Source: AWTP1-13 sp035762425
Lineage (GTDB): Bacteria; Pseudomonadota; Alphaproteobacteria; Rhizobiales; Hyphomicrobiaceae
Reading direction: 5' to 3'
NCBI GenBank assembly: GCA_035762425.1
Contig: DASTOW010000294.1
Location: forward strand, 1 to 30,119
Length of the DNA: 30,119 nucleotides
Below, piece after piece: positions 22,704 through 30,119 of the stretch. Below the pieces are notes generated by a model. The model ran no database searches. It was given only the letters and a program-made list of their open reading frames with translations, and was not told where the DNA came from. A program made the position numbers and the translations under genes. The stretch's first letter is position 1, and every line of letters begins with the position of its first letter.

Positions 22704-23459
22704 ATGCAAACCGTTGGCGTAGGCATTTTTTGCAAAACGCCTGCTGCGGGCTTTTCCAAGACCAGACTGTCGCCGCCGCTGCGCCCAGAGGAGTGTGGAC
22801 AGTTGTCGGCCTGCTTCATCCGCGATCTGGCGGCGACCATTAACGGCCTCGCGCTGCAAAGCCCCACCACCCCCTACGCCGTGTATACGCCGGCCGGAAC
22901 CGAAGCGCGGCTGCGCACGCTGCTGCCGGCCGGCTTCCGACTGCTTCGGCAATGCGACGGGGAGTTCGGTGTGCGCCTGTGGCAAGCTACGCGCGATCTG
23001 CTCGATGCCGGCCACGCCGGTGCCATCCTCGTCAATGCCGACAGTCCGACGCTGCCTGCTTCGATCCTGCGCGCTGCCGTTCTCGCCCTGCGCGATGACG
23101 ATGTGGTGGTGCTTGGCCCAGCCATCGACGGCGGCTACACGCTGATTGGCGTGTCGCGCCCGCACGCCCGTCTGTTTGAGGACATTCCCTGGAGTACGCC
23201 GGACGTCTATCGCTTGACCCTCGCCCGTGCCGGGGAGATCGGGGTCCCGGTCGTCTCCCTGCCGCTTTGGTATGACGTGGACGATCAGGCGACCTTGCGT
23301 CTTCTCGAAGCCGAGTTCGCGGGCAAGCGTCCGTCATTTGCCGAAGCGCATCTCAAGGCCGAGCCAGCGCTTGCCACGCGGTCATTTCTCCGGCAGCGCC
23401 ACGCGCCGCTCGCTTTCCCCGAGGGCGGGCCCCCGGCCCTTCAGGAGCCGTTGCGGTGA
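22704..23459 (+). CDS. DUF2064/TIGR04282-type nucleotidyltransferase-fold glycosyltransferase
   Basis: A 251-residue protein with a GT-A/nucleotide-sugar-like fold. The N-terminus GIFCKTPAAGFSKTRL (residues 7-22) is the signature of the family named transferase 1, rSAM/selenodomain-associated. It continues with NADSPTLP, the probable metal/nucleotide site, and LGPAIDGGYTLIGV, plus IPWSTPDV and YDVDDQATLRLLE near the end. ATG 22704 has AGGA 8 bp upstream; ATG 22695 is an in-frame alternative without one. The family is often annotated with arsenosugar synthesis, but few members are characterised. Its TGA overlaps the next ATG (TGATG). It opens the tightly packed operon running to 28103. Confidence 0.88.
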   Translation: MQTVGVGIFCKTPAAGFSKTRLSPPLRPEECGQLSACFIRDLAATINGLALQSPTTPYAVYTPAGTEARLRTLLPAGFRLLRQCDGEFGVRLWQATRDLLDAGHAGAILVNADSPTLPASILRAAVLALRDDDVVVLGPAIDGGYTLIGVSRPHARLFEDIPWSTPDVYRLTLARAGEIGVPVVSLPLWYDVDDQATLRLLEAEFAGKRPSFAEAHLKAEPALATRSFLRQRHAPLAFPEGGPPALQEPLR

Positions 23460-24820
23460 TGCGCGCACAAACCTGGTACGGGCGCCCGGGTCGCCAGCGT
23501 CCCGTGGCGCTGCTTGCGCTTGCTGGCATAGGCCTTGCGATGGTGGCGTTCGTCGCTGCCGGCCCGTGGATGATCGCCAGGTACGACTTCGCTGCCTTTA
23601 TTCCTGGGATTGTCGCCTCAGGTGTCCTGACGATCGCTGCCACCATGCTGGCCCCGTGCGTGCAGACGCGCGCAGGGCTGCTGGTGATCCTGGGGCTGGC
23701 CGTCGTTATGCGCTTGCTCGTGATCGGCGACGATCCGTTCCTCTCCACCGACATCTATCGCTACGTCTGGGACGGGCGCGTGCAGGCGGCGGGCATCAAC
23801 CCTTACGCCCTGGTGCCGGCCGATCCTGCCCTCGCGAGCCTGCGCGATGCGGCCATCTTCCCCAACATCAACCGCGCCGACTACGCCGTCACGGCCTATC
23901 CGCCGGCGGCGCAGGCGTTCTTCCTGGCCGTCACGCGCATTGCCGAGACGCTGGTCATGATGCGGCTGGCGATGGTGGCCTGCGAGGTGGTGATCATCGC
24001 GGTCATGATCGATCTGCTGCGCCAGCTGCGGCTGCCCACGACGGCGGTCGTCGCCTGGGCGTGGCATCCCCTGGCGATCTGGGAAATCGCACAAGGCGGG
24101 CATGTCGATGCGCTGATGGTGGCGCTGTTGATGCTTGGCGTTTGGCTGTTGGTGCGCAACCGGGCGATTGCCGGAGCCGTTTTGGTAACGCTTGCCGCCC
24201 TGGTCAAGCCCTACGCTGTCCTGGCGCTGCCGAGCTTCTGGCGTCCGTGGGATTGGCGCGTGCCAGCCGCGTTCGTGGCCACCATAGTGCTGTGCTACCT
24301 GCCCTATCTCGGCGTCGGCGGCGGTGTGCTGGGCTTCGTGACGCCCGCAGGCTATCTCGGCGAAGAGGGGTTGGTTGACGGCGAGGGTTTCTGGCTGGTG
24401 GCGCTGGTGCGCTCGCTGCTCGGCAACCTGCCGGGGTTGCCGATCGCCTACCTGCTCGCTGCAGCCGGCATGATGGCATGGCTTGGCGTACGCGCCGCCT
24501 GGCGCACCGATCGCACAGCTGAGACGACGCTACAGGATATCGCCGTGCTGCTGATGGCCGGCCTGTTCGCACTGTCGCCGAGCTATGCCTGGTATTTCCT
24601 GGCCGTTGTGCCGTTCGTCGTATTGGGCGGCGGCGCGCCGGCATGGGCCATGACGCTGGCCGCGCCCCTGCTCTACCGCCCGCTCGGTCTGCCCGAAAAC
24701 GAGTTGGCCTGGAAAACGCTGGCCATGCTGCCGTTCGTCATGGCCACGGCAAGCACCTTGCTGCGTGGACGCGGCGCCCGGCTCGCGCAACACCAAGGAG
24801 CTTCCCGATGGACGACCTGA
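23459..24820 (+). CDS. Multi-pass membrane glycosyltransferase, GT87/DUF2029-like
   Basis: A 453-residue integral membrane protein with about ten hydrophobic segments. The loop STDIYRYVWDGRVQAAGINPY (residues 97-116) carries acidic and aromatic residues in the pattern DxYRYxWDG, and YPPAAQAF (147-154) follows; both are usual in polyprenol-phosphate-mannose-dependent and related C-type glycosyltransferases. Such enzymes transfer a sugar from a lipid carrier on the periplasmic side. The ATG overlaps the preceding TGA (TGATG), with AGGAG somewhat further upstream, so it is made by translational coupling. Family assignment is by motif and topology; the donor and acceptor are unknown. The C-terminus overlaps the next gene by 13 bp. 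Confidence 0.75.
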   Translation: MRAQTWYGRPGRQRPVALLALAGIGLAMVAFVAAGPWMIARYDFAAFIPGIVASGVLTIAATMLAPCVQTRAGLLVILGLAVVMRLLVIGDDPFLSTDIYRYVWDGRVQAAGINPYALVPADPALASLRDAAIFPNINRADYAVTAYPPAAQAFFLAVTRIAETLVMMRLAMVACEVVIIAVMIDLLRQLRLPTTAVVAWAWHPLAIWEIAQGGHVDALMVALLMLGVWLLVRNRAIAGAVLVTLAALVKPYAVLALPSFWRPWDWRVPAAFVATIVLCYLPYLGVGGGVLGFVTPAGYLGEEGLVDGEGFWLVALVRSLLGNLPGLPIAYLLAAAGMMAWLGVRAAWRTDRTAETTLQDIAVLLMAGLFALSPSYAWYFLAVVPFVVLGGGAPAWAMTLAAPLLYRPLGLPENELAWKTLAMLPFVMATASTLLRGRGARLAQHQGASRWTT

Positions 24821-25887
24821 CGATCGCGCCCGCCGATGCTGGGGCCGTCGATGCGCGGCGTTACTTCGAGGCCGGCGCCCAGACGACGAGAGGCGTCGCC
24901 AATCAGCCGCCGGTGTGCCTTTACCTGGAGGTGACCAACCGATGCAACCTGCTGTGCACCACCTGTCCGCGCACGTATGCTGAGCTGGAGCCGCCCGCCG
25001 ACATGTCGTGGCAGCTGTTCACGCGCATTGTCGATCAGCTACCCCATCTCAGCCGCGCCGTGCTGCACGGCGTCGGCGAGCCAATGCTGGTCAAGGACCT
25101 GCCGCGCATGGTGCGCTACCTGAAGGAGCGCGGCACCTACGTGCTGTTCAACACCAACGGCACGGTGCTGAACGACAAGAACGGGCGCGCGCTGATCGCT
25201 GCCGGCCTCGACGAGCTGCGCGTATCGCTCGATGCCTCCACGCCCGAGTCCTACATCAAGGTGCGCGGCAAAGACTATTTCCGGCGCATCCTCAAGAACG
25301 TGAAGGCGTTCCGGTCCATGCAGGAGCGTGAAGGCCATGCCAAGCCGCGCGTATCGGCCTGGCTGACGGGCCTCAAGGAGACGATCGACGAGTTGCCGGC
25401 CTTCGTGCGCTTGGCTGCCGAGATCGGCGTCAAGCAGGTGCACCTGCAGCGCCTGGTGTTCTTTGATCGCGATGCCGTCGGCCTGGCGCGCCCCGATCAG
25501 GCGTTGTTTGAGCGCATGGACCGTGCGGAGGCACACGCGCTCGGCGCCGCCGAGGCGCTCGCCACCACGCTGGGGCTGACGTTCAGTGCGTCCGGCGCCG
25601 CCTCTGAGCCGGGACTCAGCCTGGCCAAGAAGCGCAATGACAGCCCCTGGTCGCTGTGCCGGCGGCCGTGGACGGTCATGTATTTCACGGCCAACGGCCG
25701 CGCGCTGCCCTGCTGCATCGCGCCGTTCTCCCAGCACGGCTACCAGAACTACACCCTCGGCGATGCCACGCAGGAGACGTTGCGCGAGATCTGGAACGGC
25801 CAACGCTACCAGTCCTTCCGGGAGGGGCTCTTGTCGGATCAGCCGCCGCAGGCCTGCGCCAACTGCGGCCTGCGCTGGAGCCTGTGA
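24808..25887 (+). CDS. Radical SAM protein with SPASM-like C-terminal Cys cluster
   Basis: A 359-residue radical SAM enzyme. EVTNRCNLLCTTCPRTY holds the CxxxCxxC motif (Cys46, Cys50, Cys53) that binds the SAM-cleaving [4Fe-4S] cluster. GVGEPMLVKDL is the GGE-like motif, and FNTNGTVLND and LRVSLDAST are the next barrel strands. The C-terminal region has SLCRRPW, LPCCIAPF and ACANCGLRW, a Cys arrangement of the SPASM/twitch type that would bind an auxiliary cluster. AAGGAG lies 7 bp before the ATG. No short peptide gene typical of ribosomal peptide systems is near; instead it is placed among glycosyltransferases, so a sugar or lipid-linked substrate is possible. The reaction is unknown. Confidence 0.9.
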   Translation: MDDLTIAPADAGAVDARRYFEAGAQTTRGVANQPPVCLYLEVTNRCNLLCTTCPRTYAELEPPADMSWQLFTRIVDQLPHLSRAVLHGVGEPMLVKDLPRMVRYLKERGTYVLFNTNGTVLNDKNGRALIAAGLDELRVSLDASTPESYIKVRGKDYFRRILKNVKAFRSMQEREGHAKPRVSAWLTGLKETIDELPAFVRLAAEIGVKQVHLQRLVFFDRDAVGLARPDQALFERMDRAEAHALGAAEALATTLGLTFSASGAASEPGLSLAKKRNDSPWSLCRRPWTVMYFTANGRALPCCIAPFSQHGYQNYTLGDATQETLREIWNGQRYQSFREGLLSDQPPQACANCGLRWSL

Positions 25888-25888
25888 C

Positions 25889-26641
25889 ATGCGGATCGCA
25901 GCTACCAATGCCATCGTGTCGGTCGTTATCCCCTGCCTCGACGAGGCAGGGCCGATCGGCGGCGTCGTGCGCGAGGTGCTGGCCGAGGGCGTCGACGAGG
26001 TGGTCGTGGTCGACAACGGCTCGCGCGATGCAACGGCCGAGCGAGCACGGGAAGCCGGCGCGCGCGTCGTATCGGAGCCGCGGCGCGGCTACGGCCGGGC
26101 CTGTGCGACAGGTGTCGCCCAGGTTCGAGCCGATGCCGAGATCGTCTGCTTCCTCGATGGCGACGGCAGCGACGTGCCGCACTTCATTCGAGACATCGTC
26201 GGGCTGGTGGCGCGCGGCGAGGCCGATTTCGTCATGGGGTCGCGCCTTACGGGCCAGCGCGAGGCGCGCAGCATGACGCCGCAGCAGCTGGTAGCCGGAT
26301 GGCTCGCTGGTGCTCTGCTGCGCATCGTCTACGGCGTGCGCTTCACCGACATGTCGCCATTCCGGGCCATGCGCGTGGATCGGCTGCGTCGGCTCGGCAT
26401 GGCCGAGACCACCTATGGCTGGAACCTGGAGATGCAGATGCGAGTCGCCGCCGCCGGGCTGCGCATCCGCGAGATTTCCGTCGACCATCGCTGCCGCCGC
26501 GGCGGTGTGTCGAAAGTCTCGGGCAATGTGCTTGCAGGGCTCAGCGCCGCCCGCAAGATCAGCACCACCTTCGTGCGCCTGGCCATTGGGCTGCGTGGCA
26601 AGCGTCGTCACCCCCTGATCGCCGAGCGGTCTTCGTTCTGA
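25889..26641 (+). CDS. Family 2 glycosyltransferase (GT-A fold)
   Basis: A 250-residue cytoplasmic GT2 enzyme of the polyprenyl-phosphate sugar-transferase type. VSVVIPCLDEAGPIGGVV opens the fold, VVVDNGSRDAT binds the nucleotide and FLDGDGSDVP (Asp90, Asp92) is the metal site. The acceptor side shows MGSRLTG and DMSPFRAMR, then a YGWNLEMQMRVAAAG helix and DHRCRRGGVSKVSG near the end, like dolichyl/polyprenyl phosphate glycosyltransferases. There is no C-terminal membrane domain. The ATG follows the radical SAM stop after one base. It could load a sugar on a lipid carrier for the membrane transferase of the same operon; that is inference from family and order. Confidence 0.9.
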   Translation: MRIAATNAIVSVVIPCLDEAGPIGGVVREVLAEGVDEVVVVDNGSRDATAERAREAGARVVSEPRRGYGRACATGVAQVRADAEIVCFLDGDGSDVPHFIRDIVGLVARGEADFVMGSRLTGQREARSMTPQQLVAGWLAGALLRIVYGVRFTDMSPFRAMRVDRLRRLGMAETTYGWNLEMQMRVAAAGLRIREISVDHRCRRGGVSKVSGNVLAGLSAARKISTTFVRLAIGLRGKRRHPLIAERSSF

Positions 26642-26652
26642 GGAGACACCTG

Positions 26653-27336
26653 ATGCAAGACGACAAGCAAAATCGACTGCTTCATTCTCTCATCGTGCGC
26701 ATCACGCACTGGACGTGGGCGCTCGGCGTTCTGCTGCTGATAGGTAGCGGCCTGCGCATCTATGAATCGGATCCCGTGTTCGAGTCGGTGGCATTCCCCG
26801 TATGGATCACGCTCGGCGGCAGCTACGAAGACACCAACAGGCTGCATAACGACTTCGGCCTCGCGGCCGCACTGCTCTGGCACTTTGCCGCTATGTGGCT
26901 GCTGTTTGCGAGCCTGATCGTGTTCGTCGCCTGGGGCTTCTGGTCCGGGCATTTCCGCCGCAAATACGTTCCGGTCACCGCCGCCGAGGTGATCGGCAAT
27001 GCCACCGACTTCTTCAAGGGCAAGCTCGCGCACGATCTTGGTACGCGCAATGCCATCCAGAAGCTGCTGTACGCCTTCGCCCTGCTGATGATGGTCCTGA
27101 TGCTGCTGTCCGGGCTGGTGCTGTGGAAGCCCGTGCAGTTCCACGAGCTGAGCCTGCTCATGGGACAGTACGAAGGCGCGCGCTACGTGCACTTTTTCGG
27201 CATGGTCGGCATCGTGCTGTTCCTCGTCGTGCACATCGCCCTGACGCTGCTGGTCCCCAAGGTGCTGCTGCCCATGATCACCGGCCGCGCGCCGCCCTCG
27301 ACCGCCAGCCACAGGATGCCAGGAGCTACGCCATGA
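26653..27336 (+). CDS. Cytochrome b561-type membrane subunit
   Basis: A 227-residue, four-helix, di-haem b-type membrane protein of the bacterial cytochrome b561/Ni-hydrogenase type. Histidines in RITHWTWALG (His19), LLWHFAAMW (His77), YVHFFGM (His180) and LVVHIALTL (His194) are the candidate haem ligands; the last pair is 14 residues apart, as expected. Loops between helices 2 and 3 are basic (FRRKYVP) and cytoplasmic. AGGAG lies 7 bp before the ATG and overlaps the end of the preceding gene. Its stop overlaps the molybdoenzyme ATG (ATGA), strong evidence that the two are partners: the cytochrome would pass electrons between the quinone pool and the molybdenum subunit. Confidence 0.88.
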   Translation: MQDDKQNRLLHSLIVRITHWTWALGVLLLIGSGLRIYESDPVFESVAFPVWITLGGSYEDTNRLHNDFGLAAALLWHFAAMWLLFASLIVFVAWGFWSGHFRRKYVPVTAAEVIGNATDFFKGKLAHDLGTRNAIQKLLYAFALLMMVLMLLSGLVLWKPVQFHELSLLMGQYEGARYVHFFGMVGIVLFLVVHIALTLLVPKVLLPMITGRAPPSTASHRMPGATP

Positions 27337-28103
27337 CCAACGATATCGAGCGCCGCCTGCACGAGGGCGGCCTTGCCAAGGGCGACGTCGTCAACCTGCA
27401 GCGTCGACTGTTCCTGCGTCACGGCCTGAGCTTCGCAGCGCTCACCATGCTGACGGGCTGCGACGTGGTCACCAACACCGGCCCGGTCGATGCCTTCCTG
27501 CGCGCCATCGGCAGGTTCAACGACGGGGTGCAGGCTGCACTGTTCAATCCGCGCAAGCTTGCACCGACTTACCCGGACAGCATGGTGCCGGCCGAGTTCC
27601 GCTTCAACGCGCAGTACGGCATCGACCGGATTCCCAACATCAACCCGGCCACCTGGCGGCTGCAACCTTCCGGCCTGGTCGGCGACAAACGGGCCTGGAC
27701 GCTCGAGCAACTGCAGTCTCTGCCGCAGCGGCAGGACGTGACGCGGCATGTCTGCGTCGAAGGCTGGAGCATGATTGGCAAATGGGGCGGCGTGCCGTTG
27801 CGCACATTCCTCGAAAAGACTGGGGCCGATCTGACGGCACGCTACGTCAGCTTCCATTGCGATGACCCGATCAGCTACACGACCAGCATCGACATGGCCT
27901 CGGCGCTGCATCCGCAGACCATCCTGTGTCTCACCTACGCCGGCAAACCCATCACAGCGCCGTTCGGTGCGCCGATGCGCGTGAAGATTCCGACCAAGCT
28001 CGGCTTCAAGCAGCCGAAGTTCGTCACCGAGATCCGGGTGACGAACCAGTATCCCGCTGGCTACTGGGAGAACTACGGCTACAATTGGTTTGCCGGGTTG
28101 TAG
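27333..28103 (+). CDS. Sulfite oxidase-fold molybdopterin oxidoreductase, probable Tat lipoprotein
   Basis: A 256-residue molybdoenzyme catalytic subunit of the sulfite oxidase/MsrP family. The conserved molybdenum ligand is Cys141 in HVCVEGWSMIGKWGG, followed by VPLRTFLEKTG and by SFHCDDPISYTTSID and YAGKPITAPFGAPMRV. The N-terminus has RRLFLRHG (residues 24-31) and LTGC (40-43), a twin-arginine plus lipobox combination. The mature protein is therefore predicted to be folded with cofactor, exported and lipid-anchored on Cys43. ATGA overlap with the cytochrome gene indicates a membrane-bound redox pair. AGGAG lies 7 bp upstream of the ATG. It is the last gene of the operon; a weak AGGCC-GGCCT hairpin (28102-28118) follows. 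Substrate unknown; methionine-sulfoxide repair is one possibility. Confidence 0.85.
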   Translation: MTNDIERRLHEGGLAKGDVVNLQRRLFLRHGLSFAALTMLTGCDVVTNTGPVDAFLRAIGRFNDGVQAALFNPRKLAPTYPDSMVPAEFRFNAQYGIDRIPNINPATWRLQPSGLVGDKRAWTLEQLQSLPQRQDVTRHVCVEGWSMIGKWGGVPLRTFLEKTGADLTARYVSFHCDDPISYTTSIDMASALHPQTILCLTYAGKPITAPFGAPMRVKIPTKLGFKQPKFVTEIRVTNQYPAGYWENYGYNWFAGL

Positions 28104-28157
28104 GCCGGTGACTGGCCTGGCGGACTCAAGCAGCACGTAGATCGAGCACGGGTGCGG

Positions 28158-29030
28158 CTATCTGGTTGCTCCAAGTTTGAGAGCGGCAATCGCATTGTGC
28201 TTGAGGATCAAATCGTGCACCTCGGGCTTGAAGCCAGCCTCCTTGAAATCCTTCATCCAGCGGTCCGGCGCGATCAGCGGGTAATCGGATCCAAACAGCA
28301 TCTTGTGCTTGAGCTGGCCGTTCGCGTACTGCACCAGCTGCGGCGGGAAATATTTCGGCGACCAGCCGGAGAGGTCAATGTAGACGTTCGGTTTGTGCAG
28401 GCACACGGACAAAGCCTCATCCTGCCAGGGCCAGGACGGGTGCGCGATGATGATGGTCATGTCGGGGAAATCGACAGCCACGTCATCGACATGCATCGGG
28501 CTCGAGTATTTGAGGCGCAATCCGCCGCCGCCGCGCATGCCCGTGCCGATGCCGGAATGGCCGCTGTGGACAATGGCCGGCAGCTTGTGCTCGGCGATCA
28601 CCTCGTAGAGCGGATAGGCTAGGCGATCGTTGGGAAAGAACCCCTGCACGGTCGGGTGGAACTTGAAGCCGCGGATAATGCCATCGGCTATCAGTGCGCG
28701 CGCCTCGCGCACGCCCATCCGTCCCTTGTGCGGATCGATGCTCGCGAAGGCGATCATGATGTCGGCGTTTTCCCGAGCGGCGTCGGCTACCTCGGCGTTC
28801 GGAATGCGGCGCGCGCCGATTTGGGCTTCCGAGTCGACCGTGAACATCACCAAGCCGATCTTGCGCTCACGGTAGTAGGCAATCGTTTCGGCGATGGTCG
28901 GACGCTTGCCGACCTTGAAGTACTTGCTGGCAGCCTCATCGTAGGGCTGCCACACCTCATCGTGCGGCTGGCGGCAGGAGACTTCTGCATGGGTATGTAC
29001 GTCGATAGCGATCAGCTCGTCGATGTTCAT
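28158..29030 (-). CDS. Amidohydrolase-2 family protein (4-hydroxyphenyl-beta-ketoacyl-CoA hydrolase-like)
   Basis: A 290-residue TIM-barrel amidohydrolase. IDVHTHAEV (His12, His14) is the first metal pair, GFKFHPTVQGF and IVHSGHSG the middle residues, IIIAHPSWPW a later His and LFGSDYPLI the final Asp. The long insertion PHDEVWQPYDEAASKYF and the WSPKYFPPQLVQY segment recall hydrolases that cleave 4-hydroxyphenyl-beta-ketoacyl-CoA in p-coumarate degradation. I give that as a possibility, not a conclusion. GGAGGAG before the ATG at 29030 fixes the start. It follows the MarR gene by 51 bp on the same strand, and a Liv-type binding protein is divergent; a locus for an aromatic acid fits all three. 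Confidence 0.8.
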   Translation of the reverse strand: MNIDELIAIDVHTHAEVSCRQPHDEVWQPYDEAASKYFKVGKRPTIAETIAYYRERKIGLVMFTVDSEAQIGARRIPNAEVADAARENADIMIAFASIDPHKGRMGVREARALIADGIIRGFKFHPTVQGFFPNDRLAYPLYEVIAEHKLPAIVHSGHSGIGTGMRGGGGLRLKYSSPMHVDDVAVDFPDMTIIIAHPSWPWQDEALSVCLHKPNVYIDLSGWSPKYFPPQLVQYANGQLKHKMLFGSDYPLIAPDRWMKDFKEAGFKPEVHDLILKHNAIAALKLGATR

Positions 29031-29081
29031 ACTGGCTCCTCCACACACCGGTGTTGCTGCTGGCTCTGGCGATTGCCGTCT

Positions 29082-29561
29082 TCAAGTAGGGCCATTCAAC
29101 CTGGTGCCGGCAGTCCTCAGCAATTGCATAAGCGCGCCTCTGCATTCGGCACCAAGCAGTTGCGTCGTGTATGCCTCATGGCGCGCTGCCAGCTTCTTGC
29201 TGCGCGCCAGAGCCTTGACACCCTCGCGGCTGAGAAACAGCGCATGCGAGCGGCCGTCAGAACTGGCGGAGCGGCGTTCGACCCACGGGCGCTCCTCGAG
29301 GTCATGCAGCAGCCGCGCGAGGCGCGCGCGCTCGATACCGAGCGCCCGCCCGATCGCCGCCTGCGAGCTGCCGGGGTTGGCTTCGATGAGCAGCAGCACC
29401 GAGTATTGCGCTGGGCGCAACCTCATCGGCGCCAGCTCGCGGATGAAATCCTTGAAAATGGTGATCTGCAGCCGTCGCACGAAATAGCCGAGATGTTGCT
29501 TCAGGTGTCCGAGGTCGAGCCTTTCCTCAGCGAAGGCTTCCGTCGTTGCCGGCTCATACAT
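29082..29561 (-). CDS. MarR-family transcriptional regulator
   Basis: A 159-residue winged-helix regulator. The first helices (LDLGHLKQHLGYFVRRLQ) form the dimer interface. The DNA-binding part spans residues 48-112 with RPAQYSVLLLIEANPGSSQ, the recognition helix IERARLARLLHDLEER, and the wing SASSDGRSHALFLSREG. The DGR-LxLxxxG wing is the family hallmark. GGAGAAG lies 7 bp before the ATG at 29561. It heads a minus-strand pair with the amidohydrolase and diverges from the binding protein gene. A perfect palindrome at 29645-29661 lies between, so it probably represses one or both directions in response to an aromatic or CoA-thioester ligand. Confidence 0.9.
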   Translation of the reverse strand: MYEPATTEAFAEERLDLGHLKQHLGYFVRRLQITIFKDFIRELAPMRLRPAQYSVLLLIEANPGSSQAAIGRALGIERARLARLLHDLEERPWVERRSASSDGRSHALFLSREGVKALARSKKLAARHEAYTTQLLGAECRGALMQLLRTAGTRLNGPT

Positions 29562-29644
29562 TCTACTTCTCCGACCCCCGTCTATTGGCACTGCATTCCT
29601 ATCGTCCTCCCGCAGCGCGGAAGGAGAACCAGCTTGACGCGTTT

Positions 29645-29661
29645 TGTTGTCAATGACAACA
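29645..29661. promoter_or_regulatory. Candidate MarR operator
   Basis: TGTTGTC-AAT-GACAACA: perfect 7-bp arms with a 3-bp centre, 17 bp in total, a size usual for MarR dimers. It overlaps a possible promoter for the binding protein (TTGACG at 29634-29639 and AACATT at 29658-29663, spacer 18) and lies 83 bp from the MarR ATG and 67 bp from the binding protein ATG. Confidence 0.7.
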
Positions 29662-29728
29662 TTACATCGCGCACCAGTGGCGCCAAAAGAATTGAACGGC
29701 GCTATAGCGCTCGTCCAGGGAGGTTCGC

Positions 29729-30119
29729 ATGGCACGCTTGGCTCGGCTCATCGCCGTGTTGCTTGGCCTTTCCGCTTTTCCAGCCCACGCTGAAGTCAAC
29801 GGCGTTCTACGCATCGGTGTCCTCAACGACATGTCGAGTGTGTACGCCGATTTCCAGGGTCCAGGTTCCGTTGTCGCCGCCCAAATGGCTGTCGAGGACT
29901 TCGCCAAGCAGTCGCAACGCAAGATCGAGGTGATTGCAGCCGATCATCAGAACAAGCCGGATGTCGGTAGCGCGATCGCGCGGCGCTGGTTCGACACGGA
30001 AGGTGTCGACATGATCATCGATCTGCCCAACTCGGCGGTCGCGCTGGCCGTGGCCGGCATCGCGCGCGAGAAGAACAAGGTCGTGATTGGATCCGGCGCA
30101 GGCAGTGCGGTTCTGACAG
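29729..30119 (+). CDS. Liv-type ABC transporter binding protein, N-terminal part (runs off window)
   Basis: The first 130 residues of a type-I periplasmic binding protein. A Sec signal peptide (ARLARLIAVLLGLSAF, cleavage near AHA) is followed by VLRIGVLNDMSSVYADFQG, the usual first strand and loop, then AAQMAVEDF and VIAADHQNKPDVGS and GVDMIIDLPNSAVALAV. This set is typical of aromatic-acid and branched-chain binding proteins of alphaproteobacteria. AGGGAGG lies 5 bp upstream of the ATG. It is the second Liv-type receptor in the window and, with the adjacent MarR and amidohydrolase, probably starts a separate uptake operon that continues past the edge. Confidence 0.88.
   Translation, partial: MARLARLIAVLLGLSAFPAHAEVNGVLRIGVLNDMSSVYADFQGPGSVVAAQMAVEDFAKQSQRKIEVIAADHQNKPDVGSAIARRWFDTEGVDMIIDLPNSAVALAVAGIAREKNKVVIGSGAGSAVLT

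Noticed and set aside
23227..24378. Plus-strand alternative frame over the transferase and membrane glycosyltransferase
   Set aside because: Arg/Ala-rich translation without hydrophobic segments or motifs; the coupled TGATG arrangement supports the other frame.

Overview
The window is GC-rich and almost wholly coding. It looks like a chromosomal stretch from a free-living, metabolically versatile proteobacterium. I favour an alphaproteobacterium of the Hyphomicrobiales type: it has several ABC importers of the Liv and His/Occ types, an orphan Bug-type binding protein, and small secreted Tyr/Arg-rich proteins with Cys pairs. This placement is inference from gene content; there is no rRNA or marker gene. 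I see no tRNA, CRISPR array, insertion sequence or prophage.

Left (1-5905): an aromatic-catabolism operon diverges from a truncated LacI-family regulator. A perfect LacI-type operator (249-264) sits just downstream of a candidate promoter. The operon encodes an intradiol (hydroxyquinol-type) dioxygenase, an SDR, a quinone-oxidoreductase-like MDR, a Tat-exported Bug binding protein, a GST-like protein and a gamma-resorcylate-decarboxylase-like amidohydrolase with all its metal ligands. The content suggests decarboxylation of a hydroxybenzoate followed by ring cleavage, but no ring hydroxylase or iron-type maleylacetate reductase is present here.

Middle (5969-14579): a GFA-type zinc protein, a patch of small exported proteins, a four-gene polar amino acid/opine-type ABC importer on the minus strand (ATPase, binding protein, two permeases), a type-II NADH dehydrogenase-like flavoprotein, and an AraC-type regulator divergent from the next operon.

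14803-20879: a branched-chain/aromatic-type ABC importer. LivM and LivG are fused in one polypeptide, and LivF continues without a stop codon into a salicylaldehyde/vanillin-type aldehyde dehydrogenase. Uptake and aldehyde oxidation appear genetically welded together.

21321-28103: a Cys/Met-metabolism PLP enzyme, then a tightly coupled six-gene operon: DUF2064-type transferase, multi-pass GT87-like glycosyltransferase, radical SAM protein with a C-terminal Cys cluster, GT2 glycosyltransferase, b561-type cytochrome, and a sulfite-oxidase-fold molybdoenzyme that appears to be a Tat-exported lipoprotein. I know of no described pathway with this composition, and it is the best candidate for an undescribed system.

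Right end (28158-30119): a MarR regulator and an amidohydrolase on the minus strand diverge from a truncated Liv-type binding protein, with a perfect 7-3-7 palindrome between them. This is probably the start of another aromatic-acid uptake and catabolism locus.
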